DNA of 46,572 nucleotides from Bacillota bacterium (GTDB lineage Bacteria; Bacillota; Clostridia; Lachnospirales; Cellulosilyticaceae), in assembly GCA_023436395.1 (NCBI GenBank), contig JAEZJJ010000078.1, positions 1 through 46,572 of the forward strand, written 5' to 3'. Every line of letters starts with the position of its first letter. Position 1 is the first letter of the stretch. The notes under the pieces were generated by a model, which saw nothing but the letters and a program-made list of their open reading frames with translations, was not told where the DNA came from and searched no databases. The position numbers and the translations under genes were made by a program. Shown piece by piece: positions 16,344 to 25,987 of the stretch.

Positions 16344-18351
16344 CGACTTCATCCTCCAAAATGATTATACCATTTTTTATAGTATAATGACTATCTATTT
16401 TTCGCAATTGTCCATTATTAAATTGAACAAGAATAATAGGGCCTTCTAGTAATTCCGTTATCATACCCTTTCCAAGGGTTTTATGATAGAGTATTTGTCC
16501 TATCTTTAATTTAGGCTGCTCTAATTTTATCTGAATTTCTTCTAAAAAAGGTGAAATTTCTACATTTTTGCCATGATAGGTTCCAGGTGAATAGATTAAT
16601 AAATTTTTCTTTGCACGTGTCATTGCTACATAAAGTAAGCGTCGTTCTTCTTCTATTGCACAAGGAGATTGACTTTTATTATGAGGAACAATGCCATCGA
16701 CAGCACCTATAATAAATACAGTATTAAATTCTAGACCTTTAGAGCCATGCATAGTAGTTAGATTAATGGCATCTTGTGTCTTTCTTTTACTCTGATCTTT
16801 TATTTCTTCAGACATTGTTTTAAGCATAACTTCCCATTCTTTAAAAGAAGAATAACCCTCCGCAGAGTCTTCTATATCATCTAAAACTTCTAATAAGTTG
16901 GTAGTCGGCATATTACGAAAAGCTGCATAGTCTAGGACATAGCCGTCATATCCTATATTCTTACGAATATAAGTAATGGCAGCTTTTAAATCCTTTTCTT
17001 TTAATACTTGTAAATCAAAAAGTAATTGGTGAATATAATTTTTCTGCCATTCAGTTAGGTTCTCTACACTTAATAAGTTCATAAAAAAATGACCTTCTAA
17101 TTGTTTAGTCTGTTCCAGCGTTGCCTGACTAATATAACGTTTAGGCTTATTAATAATACGTCTAACTAAATCTGGTTGATTAATATTATCTGCCAAATAT
17201 AAATAGGCTAAAAAGTCTTGAGTAATCCATTGATCATATAAACTTACCATGCCATCCCTTAAACAAAAAGGAATGCTAGCAGCAAGAAGTCCTTCTACAA
17301 TAGGTCTTGCTTGGAGATTGGTGCGATAAATAATGGCCATATCTTTTAAAGGAACGCCACTATTTTTATATTTGATAATTTCATTGATAATAAATAATGC
17401 TTCTTCTTTAGCATCCTTACATTTTACATGTATAGGTAAATCTCCCTTAGGATTAGGTGTTCTTAAGATTTTTTGATAACGTGTCGTATTATGTTCAATA
17501 AGCGCTAAGCTATATTTAAGGATATTTTGAGAGGAACGGTAATTGATATTTAAATAAATTTCCTCTGACTCTGTAAAATGCTTTTTAAAGTCAAGTAAAA
17601 ATTCAGGTTTAGCACCTCTAAATTGATAAATACTCTGATCGTCATCACCTACAACAAAAATTTGTCCATTTGTACTAGATATCTTTTTTATGATTCTAAA
17701 TTGAACTTCATTAATATCTTGAAATTCATCAATTAGAATATATTGATATTGATGACGGACTGCTTTTGCAATGATAGCATCATTTTCTAATAAGTAATAA
17801 CAATCAATGAGCATATCATCAAAGTCAAATAATTGATGACGTTCTTTAAAATCCTTATATTTCTTAAGAAGTTTAATGAAAACCTCTCTAGAAATGCCCT
17901 CAGGATAATAATTTTGTTCAGCAATAAGTTGATTCTGCATCAGTGATAGATGCTTGATAAATTGATCTATAAAATCCTCTTCTTCGGTAAGCTCAAGTTC
18001 TTTTGCTAGGTTTTGTAAAATACTCTTCTTTTTATCTTCTAAGAGCAAACTTTCAATAGCATAACGTTTTGGATTGGAACGTCTTAAAATACGATAAAAT
18101 ACACTATGTAATGTACCAAATGTCACACCAGTTGCTCCATAGTTATTTTCATAACGTTGTTTCATTTCTTCAGCTGCTAACTTACTAAAGGTTACCACTA
18201 AAATATGATGAGGTGCACACCCCAACTTATTAATCATATAATTAACACGGTTAATAATGACATGTGTTTTTCCTGAGCCCGGGCCAGCAATAACCAAAGT
18301 GGGTTTTAGTAAACAGGTCACAGCTTTTTGTTGGCTCTCATTTAAATTCAT
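16327..18351 (-). CDS. UvrD/PcrA-like ATP-dependent DNA helicase
   Basis: This is a 674-residue superfamily 1A 3'-5' helicase. It shows the Q-motif-like LNESQQKAV, Walker A VIAGPGSGKT (about 20-29), TFSKLAAEEMKQR, Walker B LIDEFQDIN, GDDDQSIYQFRGA, NYRSS, TTMHGSKGLEF and VAMTRAKKNL. The C-terminus (KIGQILYHKTLGKGMITEL) is the PcrA-type Tudor-like end that contacts RNA polymerase in relatives. It is somewhat shorter than B. subtilis PcrA (about 740), so it may be a second UvrD-type paralogue. I chose the ATG at 18351 because the GTG at 18360 leaves no room after the AAGGA site. It heads an operon with a 51-aa membrane protein and VanW. Confidence 0.93.
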   Translation of the reverse strand: MNLNESQQKAVTCLLKPTLVIAGPGSGKTHVIINRVNYMINKLGCAPHHILVVTFSKLAAEEMKQRYENNYGATGVTFGTLHSVFYRILRRSNPKRYAIESLLLEDKKKSILQNLAKELELTEEEDFIDQFIKHLSLMQNQLIAEQNYYPEGISREVFIKLLKKYKDFKERHQLFDFDDMLIDCYYLLENDAIIAKAVRHQYQYILIDEFQDINEVQFRIIKKISSTNGQIFVVGDDDQSIYQFRGAKPEFLLDFKKHFTESEEIYLNINYRSSQNILKYSLALIEHNTTRYQKILRTPNPKGDLPIHVKCKDAKEEALFIINEIIKYKNSGVPLKDMAIIYRTNLQARPIVEGLLAASIPFCLRDGMVSLYDQWITQDFLAYLYLADNINQPDLVRRIINKPKRYISQATLEQTKQLEGHFFMNLLSVENLTEWQKNYIHQLLFDLQVLKEKDLKAAITYIRKNIGYDGYVLDYAAFRNMPTTNLLEVLDDIEDSAEGYSSFKEWEVMLKTMSEEIKDQSKRKTQDAINLTTMHGSKGLEFNTVFIIGAVDGIVPHNKSQSPCAIEEERRLLYVAMTRAKKNLLIYSPGTYHGKNVEISPFLEEIQIKLEQPKLKIGQILYHKTLGKGMITELLEGPIILVQFNNGQLRKIDSHYTIKNGIIILEDEVDEKTT

Positions 18352-18462
18352 ATATAGCACTTCCTTCTATCTAGTCCAAATCTAGGACCAGTAATCATCC
18401 CTTTTAATTATAGACAAATTATATTATAATAAACATATTACTTTTATGAAAGGGGTAAATTA

Positions 18463-19077
18463 ATGGATTTAAGTTGGTTACCGTCAATTGCATTTTTTGT
18501 AATGGGGGTCCTTATACTAGGATTAACTTTTAAACATAGTGTGGAAAAAACAAAAAATACATCGCAATTAGACTGGAAAAAGAATTTAGAAAGAGAACAT
18601 GAACTACAATTTATTCGTACCAAAACCCTTCCAGAAGAATTATTTTTAAAAATTGACTTTAAAGATTATCCGGTAGTAAGTGACTCAAAATGTCAAGAAG
18701 TTTATTTAAAATTTTTAGCCTATGCTAAACTCCCTATTGTTTATTTAGGTAAGAAATCAAACATAGAGATTAAGGAACAATTTGGAGCTAAAGGATTAGA
18801 AATGCTAATAGATTATGAAAGAAATTATTTTAACTTTATGGACATATCTTATCAATATGGTAATATATTATATGATCAAGGTTTCATTGCTGAAGCTAAA
18901 AAAGTTTTAGAATTAAGTATGGTATATGGATGTGCATCATCTAAATGCTTTTTACTGCTTGGCCAAATTTATAGATTGAATAATGAGGCTCAGGCCCTAA
19001 AACAACTTAGAGATACTGCTATAAAAAATATGGAGAATTCTCCACTCTTAGAAAAAGTTCTTAGCCAGTTATCTTAA
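18463..19077 (+). CDS. Membrane-anchored protein with TPR-like C-terminus, function unknown
   Basis: This is a 204-residue protein with one N-terminal membrane helix (about 6-23, PSIAFFVMGVLILGLTF) and a soluble remainder. The region about 125-185 (YGNILYDQGFIAEAKKVLEL, then CFLLLGQIYRLNNEAQALKQL) has the spacing and Ala/Gly/Leu/Tyr pattern of two tetratricopeptide-like helix pairs. No catalytic motif is seen. AAAGGGG lies eight bases before the ATG. A glycosyltransferase gene follows 30 bp later on the same strand, so it may be a scaffold for envelope glycolipid synthesis; that link is inference. Confidence 0.7.
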   Translation: MDLSWLPSIAFFVMGVLILGLTFKHSVEKTKNTSQLDWKKNLEREHELQFIRTKTLPEELFLKIDFKDYPVVSDSKCQEVYLKFLAYAKLPIVYLGKKSNIEIKEQFGAKGLEMLIDYERNYFNFMDISYQYGNILYDQGFIAEAKKVLELSMVYGCASSKCFLLLGQIYRLNNEAQALKQLRDTAIKNMENSPLLEKVLSQLS

Positions 19078-19107
19078 GATAACACTAAATGAAAGCGAGA
19101 TGATAAA

Positions 19108-20400
19108 ATGAATATTGGTATTTTTTCAGATACTTATTCTCCCCAAGTCAATGGTGTCGTAAGTTCTATTTTAACTTTGGAAAAAAAATTAAGAGAACAA
19201 GGACATAATGTGTATATTTTTACAATTAGTCATCCACAAGCTAATGATCATTCCCCTTATATACATCGTATTGCAAGTTTGCCTTTTATTTTTCTAAAAG
19301 ATCACAGAGTAGGAATAGTTTATTCAAATAAAGCAGTTCATAAAATCAAGCGTTTAAAATTAGATATTATTCTTTCTCAAACAGAATTTTCTATGGGTAT
19401 ATTTGCTAAATTAGTTTCTAAGAAATTAGATATTCCTATTGTGCATACATATCACACAGTATATGAAGACTATATGCACTATGTATCTAAAGGGATTGAA
19501 CTTTCACCTAAAATTGCTCGTAAGTATAGTAAATCATTTTGTAATGGTGTAAATGGTGTTGTAGCACCTACTAAAAAAACAGAGAAACTCCTAAGAAGTT
19601 ATGGTGTAAAAAAACCAATCCGTATTATTCCTACGGGAATAGATTTTTCTCCTTTTAAACCTGAAAGATATTCTGAAGAAGAGGTTCTTAGTTTAAAAGC
19701 AGCTTTTAAAATTCCTAAAACAGATCCAATCATCTTATTTGTGGGACGTGTTGCCAAGGAGAAAAGTATAGATGTAATCATAAAAGCCATGCCTGAAGTT
19801 GTAAAAAAAATACCTCAGGCTAAATTAGTGATTGTAGGAGATGGACCCTGCCGTCTAGAATTAGAGGAACTTGCTGTAAAACTTAACGTACGTGAATCAG
19901 TTATTTTTACAGGTATGCAACCTTGGAGTTCTATAGGTAGAATGTATCAATTAGGGGATGTGTTTGTAAGTGCTTCTGTTACTGAGACACAAGGGTTAAC
20001 TTTTGCAGAAGCTATGGCTGCTCAACTTCCTGTTATTGCGCAGGAAGATGAAAGTATAGCGGGACTTATTAGAAATGATTATAACGGCCTTCTCTTTCAT
20101 AACCAAGAAGAACTTGTAGAAGCTCTTGTAAAGGTTTTATCTAATGAATCTTATAAAAAGACATTAGCTAGTAATGCTCTCTACTCTGTTCAACCACTCT
20201 CAGCTGATACTTTTGGATTAAATGCAGAAACTTTCTATTTAGAAATATTAGAACAGTTTTATGAGATGCACCCTCATAAAAAAGCACGTTCTCGTTTTAA
20301 AAAATTCCTTTCTAAAAAGAAACTATCATCTTATGATGAGAATGCAAACCAGGTAAATGAATGTTTAGATGTAGAAAAAAGTAATATAGAAAATTCCTAG
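19108..20400 (+). CDS. Family 4 glycosyltransferase, probable diacylglycerol glucosyltransferase type
   Basis: This is a 430-residue GT-B enzyme of CAZy family GT4. The start MNIGIFSDTYSPQVNGVVSS is characteristic of the lipid glycosyltransferases that add sugar to diacylglycerol or phosphatidylinositol. The second Rossmann domain shows ILFVGRVAKEKSIDVII, KLVIVGDGPCRLEL and, at the donor site, SVTETQGLTFAEAMAAQLPVI with the E-x7-E pair. The C-terminal tail is basic (KKARSRFKKFLSKKK), fitting membrane association. It follows the TPR protein and ends at a terminator shared with nth. The exact acceptor cannot be read from sequence. Confidence 0.88.
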   Translation: MNIGIFSDTYSPQVNGVVSSILTLEKKLREQGHNVYIFTISHPQANDHSPYIHRIASLPFIFLKDHRVGIVYSNKAVHKIKRLKLDIILSQTEFSMGIFAKLVSKKLDIPIVHTYHTVYEDYMHYVSKGIELSPKIARKYSKSFCNGVNGVVAPTKKTEKLLRSYGVKKPIRIIPTGIDFSPFKPERYSEEEVLSLKAAFKIPKTDPIILFVGRVAKEKSIDVIIKAMPEVVKKIPQAKLVIVGDGPCRLELEELAVKLNVRESVIFTGMQPWSSIGRMYQLGDVFVSASVTETQGLTFAEAMAAQLPVIAQEDESIAGLIRNDYNGLLFHNQEELVEALVKVLSNESYKKTLASNALYSVQPLSADTFGLNAETFYLEILEQFYEMHPHKKARSRFKKFLSKKKLSSYDENANQVNECLDVEKSNIENS

Positions 20401-20424
20401 TATAAAGTATACTAGGAATTTTTT
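20391..20424. terminator. Bidirectional terminator between the glycosyltransferase and nth
   Basis: AATTCCTAGTATA pairs with TATACTAGGAATT around a three-base loop, followed by T6 on the plus strand and A-rich sequence on the other side. It lies between convergent genes. Confidence 0.85.
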
Positions 20425-21115
20425 AATACATATGTCCTTGTTCTAAAGCATTTTGGGCATCCTTAGGCAAGCGATTAAGTGATATGTGTAAACCATAAGG
20501 ACAATAGGAAAGAAACATACACTCTGAACATTTAGGGCTTCGTGCTGTACAAATGCTTCTTCCATGAGCAATTACTTGTGTATTATAGCGAATCCAATGA
20601 GATTCAGGTAATTTAGTCATCAAATCCTTTTCAATCTGAACAGGATCTTCATAGGGGGTAATTCCCCATCTAATACTAATACGTTTGACGTGGGTATCTA
20701 CTACAATGCTAGGAATGTGAAAAATATTACCACGAATAACATTGGCTGTTTTTCGTCCAACGCCTGCTAATGTTATTAGAGACTCGATATCTGAAGGAAC
20801 CTCACCGTTAAACACTTCTACTAGTCGTTTAGAACAGGATATAATATTTTTCGCTTTATTTTTATAAAAACCAGTGCTTTTAATGGTCTCTTCTAACTCC
20901 TTAAGATTCGCAGAAGCAAAGGCATAAACGTCTGGAAATTGTTCAAAAAGATTTGGAGTAACTTGATTCACACGATCATCTGTACATTGTGCACTTAGAA
21001 TAGTTGCAATTAATAGTTCAAAAGGCGTACGATGATTAAGGTAACAAATTACTTCTTTAGGATAATTTGCATCTAATGTTTCTAGCAAACAAGTAATATG
21101 TTGTTTCTGCTTCAT
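20423..21115 (-). CDS. nth: Endonuclease III (DNA glycosylase/AP lyase)
   Basis: This is a 230-residue Nth enzyme that removes oxidised pyrimidines and nicks at abasic sites. It has the HhH motif LAGVGRKTANVI with the catalytic Lys, followed by VVDTHVKR with the catalytic Asp. The [4Fe-4S] cluster loop reads C-x6-C-x2-C-x5-C (CTARSPKCSECMFLSYC). ATG at 21115 is preferred over GTG at 21124 because AAGGAG stands eight bases before it. That ribosome site lies at the end of the radical SAM gene, whose stop codon is only a few bases upstream, so the two are coupled. Confidence 0.96.
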   Translation of the reverse strand: MKQKQHITCLLETLDANYPKEVICYLNHRTPFELLIATILSAQCTDDRVNQVTPNLFEQFPDVYAFASANLKELEETIKSTGFYKNKAKNIISCSKRLVEVFNGEVPSDIESLITLAGVGRKTANVIRGNIFHIPSIVVDTHVKRISIRWGITPYEDPVQIEKDLMTKLPESHWIRYNTQVIAHGRSICTARSPKCSECMFLSYCPYGLHISLNRLPKDAQNALEQGHMY

Positions 21116-21120
21116 TTGAA

Positions 21121-22863
21121 TCACTCCTTTTCTATGAGAATTCCTTTGATAGGTGTTACTGAATAATCAAATAAAATACCAAGAGGTTTTTTTAGGAGAG
21201 TATTTGAATCGTAAGTATGATTTAAATGATTTTCCCATACATTATAACTAAAATAATCTAAGTGAGTTTCCTTATAGCGTTGCCTAGGGGGTAATGGAAT
21301 AAGGTTAGGTAAATACGCTGTAATAAATGTATCATCTTTAAGCAGCTCATTATAATAAGCTTTATATTCTGCCCTACTTAGTGTTTCAAATGCTTCTGGC
21401 ATCTCTTTCACTGGTTCATGAAGAATATAATCTAATCGGATATACTCTTTTAAAAGAGAGACATTAATTGTTTCTTGTGTTTGTGCAAAATTAATCAAAT
21501 GCAAATAATAGGCTAGTTTATTATGCTGTATCATATCGTAACCTTGTTCTTCCCAATACATCATTAGGGTTTCAAAAAAGTCAAAGGGTGAATCAAAACA
21601 TGTAAATAAGTATTCTAAGGTATTTATAAATCGTCCACTATTATAGTATTTTTCTAGAAGTTCCTCGATATTATGAAGTTTCAGCATTTCAGAAAAGCTT
21701 ATTTCTTTGGTATACAAAATTTCATATGGAGGTTCCTCTTTATATACTAAACCATAAGTTTTTGCAGCATCTCTTAATCCTGACCCTCTTAAAAGTTTCA
21801 AGAAGCCTAATTGAAATTGCTCTGGACGAAGAGCAATAACCTCATTAAAAGAATTTCTAAAAGAAGAATAATCTTCGTGAGGAAGACCAGCTATAAGATC
21901 TAAATGTTGATGAATATTTCCTAAAGCGCTAATTTTTTGAGTCACCTTTTTTATTTCTTCATAAGGCATTTGACGTGAAATGGCTTTTAATACCTTAGGA
22001 TTTGTAGATTGCACACCTATTTCAAATTGAATTAACCCTTTCCTAGCATCTTTTAATAACCCCAGCATTTCATCATCAATAAGTTCTGCTGCAATTTCAA
22101 AGTGAAAATTCGTATAGCCATTATCATGAGTGATAAGATATTTCCATATAGCTAATGCATAAGATTTTTTAGTATTAAAAGTACGATCTACAAATTTTAC
22201 TTGTTTTACACGTTTTTCTAAAAAATAACCTAAATGCTCTTTAACTCTTTCTAACGGAACAAAACGTACCCCCTTATTAGTTGAGGACAAACAATATTGA
22301 CAATTAAATGGGCAACCTCTAGAAGCCTCGTAGTAAATAATCTTATGTTCAAGACCATCTAAGGAATCATATACAAAGGGTAAGTAATTTAAGTCCAGTG
22401 GTTGACGAGGTGGATTTTTAATAATATGAGTTGCTTCTTTATAAATAATACCATTAATTTCACTTAAATAGCCCTTGTCTTGAATACGATAGTCTAGATA
22501 TTCTTTCCAAGTTTCCTCGCCCTCGCCTTCCATAATGATATCTATATCTAAGGAAGCTAGAATTTGTTCACCTTCATATGAAACTTCAGGACCACCTAGA
22601 ATAAGTGTAGTATGAGGAAGAATCTTTCTTAAGGTAGGAATAAGCGTTTTGACAAAAGACATATTCCAAATATAACAAGAAATCCCCAAGATATCTGGTT
22701 GCTCATTATAAATGGTTTTAATAATTTCATTTTCATTATTATTAATTGTTGTTTCTAAAATGGTTATATGAGACTCGTAATCCTTACAATAACTTTTTAT
22801 ATAGCGTAAAGCTAGTGAGGTATGAATATATTTTGCATTGAGTGCTAATAATACTACTTTCAA
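21121..22863 (-). CDS. B12-binding-domain radical SAM protein (DUF4080 type)
   Basis: This is a 580-residue protein with an N-terminal cobalamin-binding Rossmann domain (MKVVLLALNAKYIHTSLALR, then GISCYIWNMSFVKTLIPTLR and LILGGPEVSYEG). The radical SAM cluster motif C-x3-C-x2-C is in SRGCPFNCQYC (about 182-192). The long C-terminal region fits DUF4080. Members are widespread in Clostridia but their substrate is not established. The start codon is TTG at 22863, supported by AAAGGA eight bases upstream and by the family-typical N-terminus. It is cotranscribed with nth. Confidence 0.88.
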   Translation of the reverse strand: MKVVLLALNAKYIHTSLALRYIKSYCKDYESHITILETTINNNENEIIKTIYNEQPDILGISCYIWNMSFVKTLIPTLRKILPHTTLILGGPEVSYEGEQILASLDIDIIMEGEGEETWKEYLDYRIQDKGYLSEINGIIYKEATHIIKNPPRQPLDLNYLPFVYDSLDGLEHKIIYYEASRGCPFNCQYCLSSTNKGVRFVPLERVKEHLGYFLEKRVKQVKFVDRTFNTKKSYALAIWKYLITHDNGYTNFHFEIAAELIDDEMLGLLKDARKGLIQFEIGVQSTNPKVLKAISRQMPYEEIKKVTQKISALGNIHQHLDLIAGLPHEDYSSFRNSFNEVIALRPEQFQLGFLKLLRGSGLRDAAKTYGLVYKEEPPYEILYTKEISFSEMLKLHNIEELLEKYYNSGRFINTLEYLFTCFDSPFDFFETLMMYWEEQGYDMIQHNKLAYYLHLINFAQTQETINVSLLKEYIRLDYILHEPVKEMPEAFETLSRAEYKAYYNELLKDDTFITAYLPNLIPLPPRQRYKETHLDYFSYNVWENHLNHTYDSNTLLKKPLGILFDYSVTPIKGILIEKE

Positions 22864-22936
22864 ATAAACAGTCCTTTCTTTAAAACGTTACTTGTCCCAT
22901 TATAGCATAATTCATGAGCTTATCCTAATATAAAAT

Positions 22937-22966
22937 AAAAGCAAAGGAATTAGACCTTTGCTTTTA
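22937..22966 (-). terminator. Terminator after the repeat lipoprotein gene
   Basis: AAAAGCAAAGG (22937-22947) pairs with CCTTTGCTTTT (22955-22965) around a seven-base loop, 11 bp past the lipoprotein stop. Confidence 0.85.
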
Positions 22967-22976
22967 TAAGAATGTA

Positions 22977-23249
22977 CTACTTCATTGGTGCGTTAGTGGC
23001 AGTTCCGCCATTCATCATACCAGTTGTCCCATTAGTTGTCCCATTAGTTGTCCCATTAGTTGTCCCATTGGTTGTCCCATTGGTTGTCCCATTAGTTGTA
23101 TTATTTGTAGGTGTTGTAGTAGGTGTTGTAGTAGGTACCATACTTTCAACAGGTGGATTAGTTGCTGTAGCATTATCGTTATTTGTTGTACAGCCTACAA
23201 AAGCAAAGCTCATCACTACAAGTGTTGATAAAAATAATAATTTTTTCAT
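22977..23249 (-). CDS. Small lipoprotein with Thr/Asn-Gly tandem repeats
   Basis: This 90-residue precursor has a signal peptide with lipobox FVGC (about 16-19), so the mature protein of about 72 residues would be lipid-anchored outside the membrane. The mature part is almost wholly low complexity: Pro/Thr stretches and then about seven copies of the tetrapeptide T-T-N-G, ending GTTGMMNGG. No folded domain is visible. AAGGAG lies 12 bases before the ATG. It could be a surface spacer or a spore/envelope component; the function is unknown. The repeats are encoded by a 12-bp DNA tandem array. Confidence 0.75.
   Translation of the reverse strand: MKKLLFLSTLVVMSFAFVGCTTNNDNATATNPPVESMVPTTTPTTTPTNNTTNGTTNGTTNGTTNGTTNGTTNGTTGMMNGGTATNAPMK
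23022..23100. repeat. 12-bp tandem repeat inside the lipoprotein gene
   Basis: About six and a half copies of a 12-bp unit (CCCATTAGTTGT on the plus strand) occur head to tail; two copies carry the same A-to-G change (CCCATTGGTTGT). Being a multiple of three, copy-number change would keep the frame. Confidence 0.9.
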
Positions 23250-23337
23250 ATGAATGCTATACTCCTTTTCATGAAATGAAATATTCTACGAAGTTAGTAT
23301 AAGCACTAATTGTAATTTTATACATAAGTAGTTCTAA

Positions 23338-24375
23338 TTAGGTGATTTCTATGATATTAATAGAGCGATCGCTATAAAGATTAATATATTTATCTTGTAC
23401 TTTTATAATTGGCCTATGTACGCAAGCGGGATTAATAGCTACAACTTCGCCGATTTGACCATCACTAAGTGACACATAAGTGCCTATGTAGTAAGAAGCA
23501 ATGTTCGTTAAGAAGGTTAAAAGGATTTTAGTATCTAGCTTTCCAAATACACCTTCTTGCATCAGTTGCATGACATCAAATGGGGAATGCTTCTTTTGAT
23601 AAGGTCTTTCAGAAAGCATAGCATCATAAACATCTGCTACAGCTAACACTTTAGCAATATCATTAATATTCTCACTATAAACACCATAAGGATATCCTGA
23701 ACCATCCATCTTTTCATGATGCATTAAAATACCTATTTTTATATCAAGACTAATACTTTTATTATTTTGAATCAGTTCATAGGAATAACGAGAGTGTTGC
23801 TTGACTTCTTCAAATTCACTTTCTGTAAGTTTGTCAGGTTTATTTAAAATAGTGGGATCTATTTTCATCTTTCCAATATCATGTAATAAGCCTGCAATAA
23901 GTAAAGACTCTACCATCTGATCACCATATTTCATCCATTTACCAATAAGCATGCTGAGTAAGGCTACATTAATGCTATGCGTATAGGTATAACTATCTGC
24001 ATATTTAAATAGATTAATGCAACCAATAATTTTATAATTGTCTTTAAAGGCTTCTTTCATTTGTGATTTTACATTTTTAAAACCTTCATAATCGATGATA
24101 TTATCATTTGTAATTTGATTAAATAATGCTTGAACAGTATCTGTACATTTTTTGTAATTTTCTCTTGTCTCTTTAGTGATTTTCCATACATCATCCCATG
24201 TATTTACCAAAATAGTTACTTCAACAAAATGAAGGTTTTTAAGAGTTTCAATTGTTTCTACTGTAAGTTCTTGATTTTCTCCTAAATAAATAAGACCAGT
24301 ATCTAAATTTCTAACTGCTTCAGCAACACGCATGCCAGGCATACACTGATCTAACGAAATTGTTAATTTTGGCAT
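23338..24375 (-). CDS. HD-GYP domain protein, probable c-di-GMP phosphodiesterase
   Basis: This is a 345-residue cytoplasmic protein. An N-terminal region (about 1-110, KLTISLDQCMPGMRVAEAV) matches the small domain often found ahead of HD-GYP modules. The catalytic part shows LLHDIGKMKIDPTILNKP, the downstream HH of GILMHHEKMDGSGYP (HD-GYP signature) and VADVYDAMLSERPY. These features fit hydrolysis of cyclic di-GMP. There is no transmembrane segment or receiver domain, so the input signal is unclear. ATG at 24375 is preferred to the longer frame because a GGGGGA site lies six to nine bases upstream. It is a single gene. Confidence 0.92.
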   Translation of the reverse strand: MPKLTISLDQCMPGMRVAEAVRNLDTGLIYLGENQELTVETIETLKNLHFVEVTILVNTWDDVWKITKETRENYKKCTDTVQALFNQITNDNIIDYEGFKNVKSQMKEAFKDNYKIIGCINLFKYADSYTYTHSINVALLSMLIGKWMKYGDQMVESLLIAGLLHDIGKMKIDPTILNKPDKLTESEFEEVKQHSRYSYELIQNNKSISLDIKIGILMHHEKMDGSGYPYGVYSENINDIAKVLAVADVYDAMLSERPYQKKHSPFDVMQLMQEGVFGKLDTKILLTFLTNIASYYIGTYVSLSDGQIGEVVAINPACVHRPIIKVQDKYINLYSDRSINIIEIT

Positions 24376-24458
24376 CACTTTTCCCCCACGACTCATTCTG
24401 ATTATTTATTAATAGCATATAGTTAAATTTTATACTAATATTCGTTATTATACAATTA

Positions 24459-24505
24459 AAAAATTAGAACTCTCTTATAAATTAATAAGAGAGTTCTAAT
24501 TTTTA
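24459..24505 (-). terminator. Terminator after gdhA
   Basis: A 20-bp stem of AAAAATTAGAACTCTCTTAT and its complement around a short loop ends in T5 on either strand, about 10 bp past the gdhA stop. Confidence 0.9.
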
Positions 24506-24515
24506 CTGAGTATTT

Positions 24516-25865
24516 TTAGTAAGCAATCCCTTGCATATACATGGCATCTGCAACTTTTAAGAAACCACCAATATTGGCACCAAGTACATAATTATCAGGT
24601 TCACCATAAAGTGTTGCTGCTTCACGAGAAACAGAATGAATATGTTTCATAATGTCCTTTAATTTTTCATCTACTTCTTCAAAGGTCCAACTATATCTCA
24701 TGCTATTTTGTGACATTTCAAGGCCAGAAGTTGCTACACCACCAGCATTAGCAGCTTTTCCAGGAGCAAAAAGTACATTAGCAGCTTGGAATACCTCTAC
24801 TGCTTCTGGAGTAGATGGCATATTTGCACCTTCAGCAACAGCAAGGACACCATTTGCAACTAGTATTCTAGCTGCTTCTTCATCTAATTCATTTTGTGTT
24901 GCACATGGAAGAGCTATGTCACATTTAATTGTCCAAATACCGCGGAATCCTTCTGTATATGTAGCATCTTTATATATATTAACGTATTCCTTAATTCTCT
25001 TTCGTTCTATTTCTTTGAGCTGTTTAACAGCGTCTAAATTAATACCATTTGGATCATAGATATAACCATTTGAATCACTAAGAGCAACAACTTTTGCACC
25101 AAGTTGCATAGCTTTTTCTGCAGCATAGATAGCTACATTACCAGAACCTGATACAACTACAGTTTTACCTTCAAAACTGTCACCTCTTGTAGCTAGCATT
25201 TCTTGCGTAAAATAGCAACAACCATATCCTGTAGCTTGTGTTCTTACAAGAGAACCACCATAGTTAAGACCCTTTCCAGTAAGTACACCCGTAAATTCAT
25301 TACGTAAGCGTTTATATTGGCCATACATAAAGCCAATTTCACGTGCTCCTACGCCAATATCTCCTGCTGGAACGTCTGTATCTGCCCCAATATGTTTACT
25401 AAGTTCTGTCATAAAACTTTGGCAAAATCTCATAATTTCTCCATCAGATTTACCCTTTGGATCGAAATCACTACCACCTTTACCACCGCCCATTGGCAAG
25501 CCAGTTAATGAGTTTTTAAAGATCTGCTCAAAACCTAAGAACTTAATAATACCTAAGTTTACAGATGGATGAAAACGAAGACCACCTTTATATGGACCGA
25601 TAGCACTGTTGAATTGTACACGGTAACCGCGATTAACTTGGACATTGCCATTATCATCTACCCAAGATACACGAAACATAATAGCACGTTCAGGCTCTAC
25701 AATACGTTCAAAAATGCCAGCTTTTACATATTGTGGATTACGTTCAGCCACTGGCTCCATACATAATAGCACTTCTTTTACTGCTTGGTGAAATTCTGGT
25801 TGAGCAGGATGATTTTTCTCTACTCTATTCATTAGATCCTGCATATACTCAGTGCGAAAACTCAT
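24516..25865 (-). CDS. gdhA: Glutamate dehydrogenase, hexameric NADP-type
   Basis: This is a 449-residue enzyme interconverting 2-oxoglutarate plus ammonium and glutamate. The substrate-binding lysines are at 93 (GPYKGGLRFHP), 117 and 129 (PMGGGKGG); the catalytic Asp is in VPAGDIGVGAREIGFMYG; and the nucleotide-binding Rossmann motif is VVSGSGNVA. Length and motifs match the 450-residue small hexameric class, usually NADP-dependent and biosynthetic. AGGAGG stands eight bases before the ATG. It is monocistronic, with a strong terminator. With glnN at 9490-11595 it supplies both ammonium-assimilation routes. Confidence 0.97.
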   Translation of the reverse strand: MSFRTEYMQDLMNRVEKNHPAQPEFHQAVKEVLLCMEPVAERNPQYVKAGIFERIVEPERAIMFRVSWVDDNGNVQVNRGYRVQFNSAIGPYKGGLRFHPSVNLGIIKFLGFEQIFKNSLTGLPMGGGKGGSDFDPKGKSDGEIMRFCQSFMTELSKHIGADTDVPAGDIGVGAREIGFMYGQYKRLRNEFTGVLTGKGLNYGGSLVRTQATGYGCCYFTQEMLATRGDSFEGKTVVVSGSGNVAIYAAEKAMQLGAKVVALSDSNGYIYDPNGINLDAVKQLKEIERKRIKEYVNIYKDATYTEGFRGIWTIKCDIALPCATQNELDEEAARILVANGVLAVAEGANMPSTPEAVEVFQAANVLFAPGKAANAGGVATSGLEMSQNSMRYSWTFEEVDEKLKDIMKHIHSVSREAATLYGEPDNYVLGANIGGFLKVADAMYMQGIAY

Positions 25866-25987
25866 AGATACGCCTCCTAAAAATTTACTTCTGCGGTACT
25901 TAATTCCGCTAAAAATATTTTAACACATTAAGAAATTTTTTCAATACAAAAAATCATTTTTCTTAAATATTTTACAATATTTATTTT

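Noticed and set aside
22977..23100. Possible CRISPR array
   Set aside because: The 12-bp units are head to tail with no spacers and lie inside a coding frame. The 24-bp units at 37345-37500 fail for the same reason.
22972..23253. Plus-strand frame coding for repeated V-V-P-L, looking like a hydrophobic membrane protein
   Set aside because: It is the antisense reading of the 12-bp repeat. The minus-strand frame has a signal peptide, lipobox, ribosome site and terminator.
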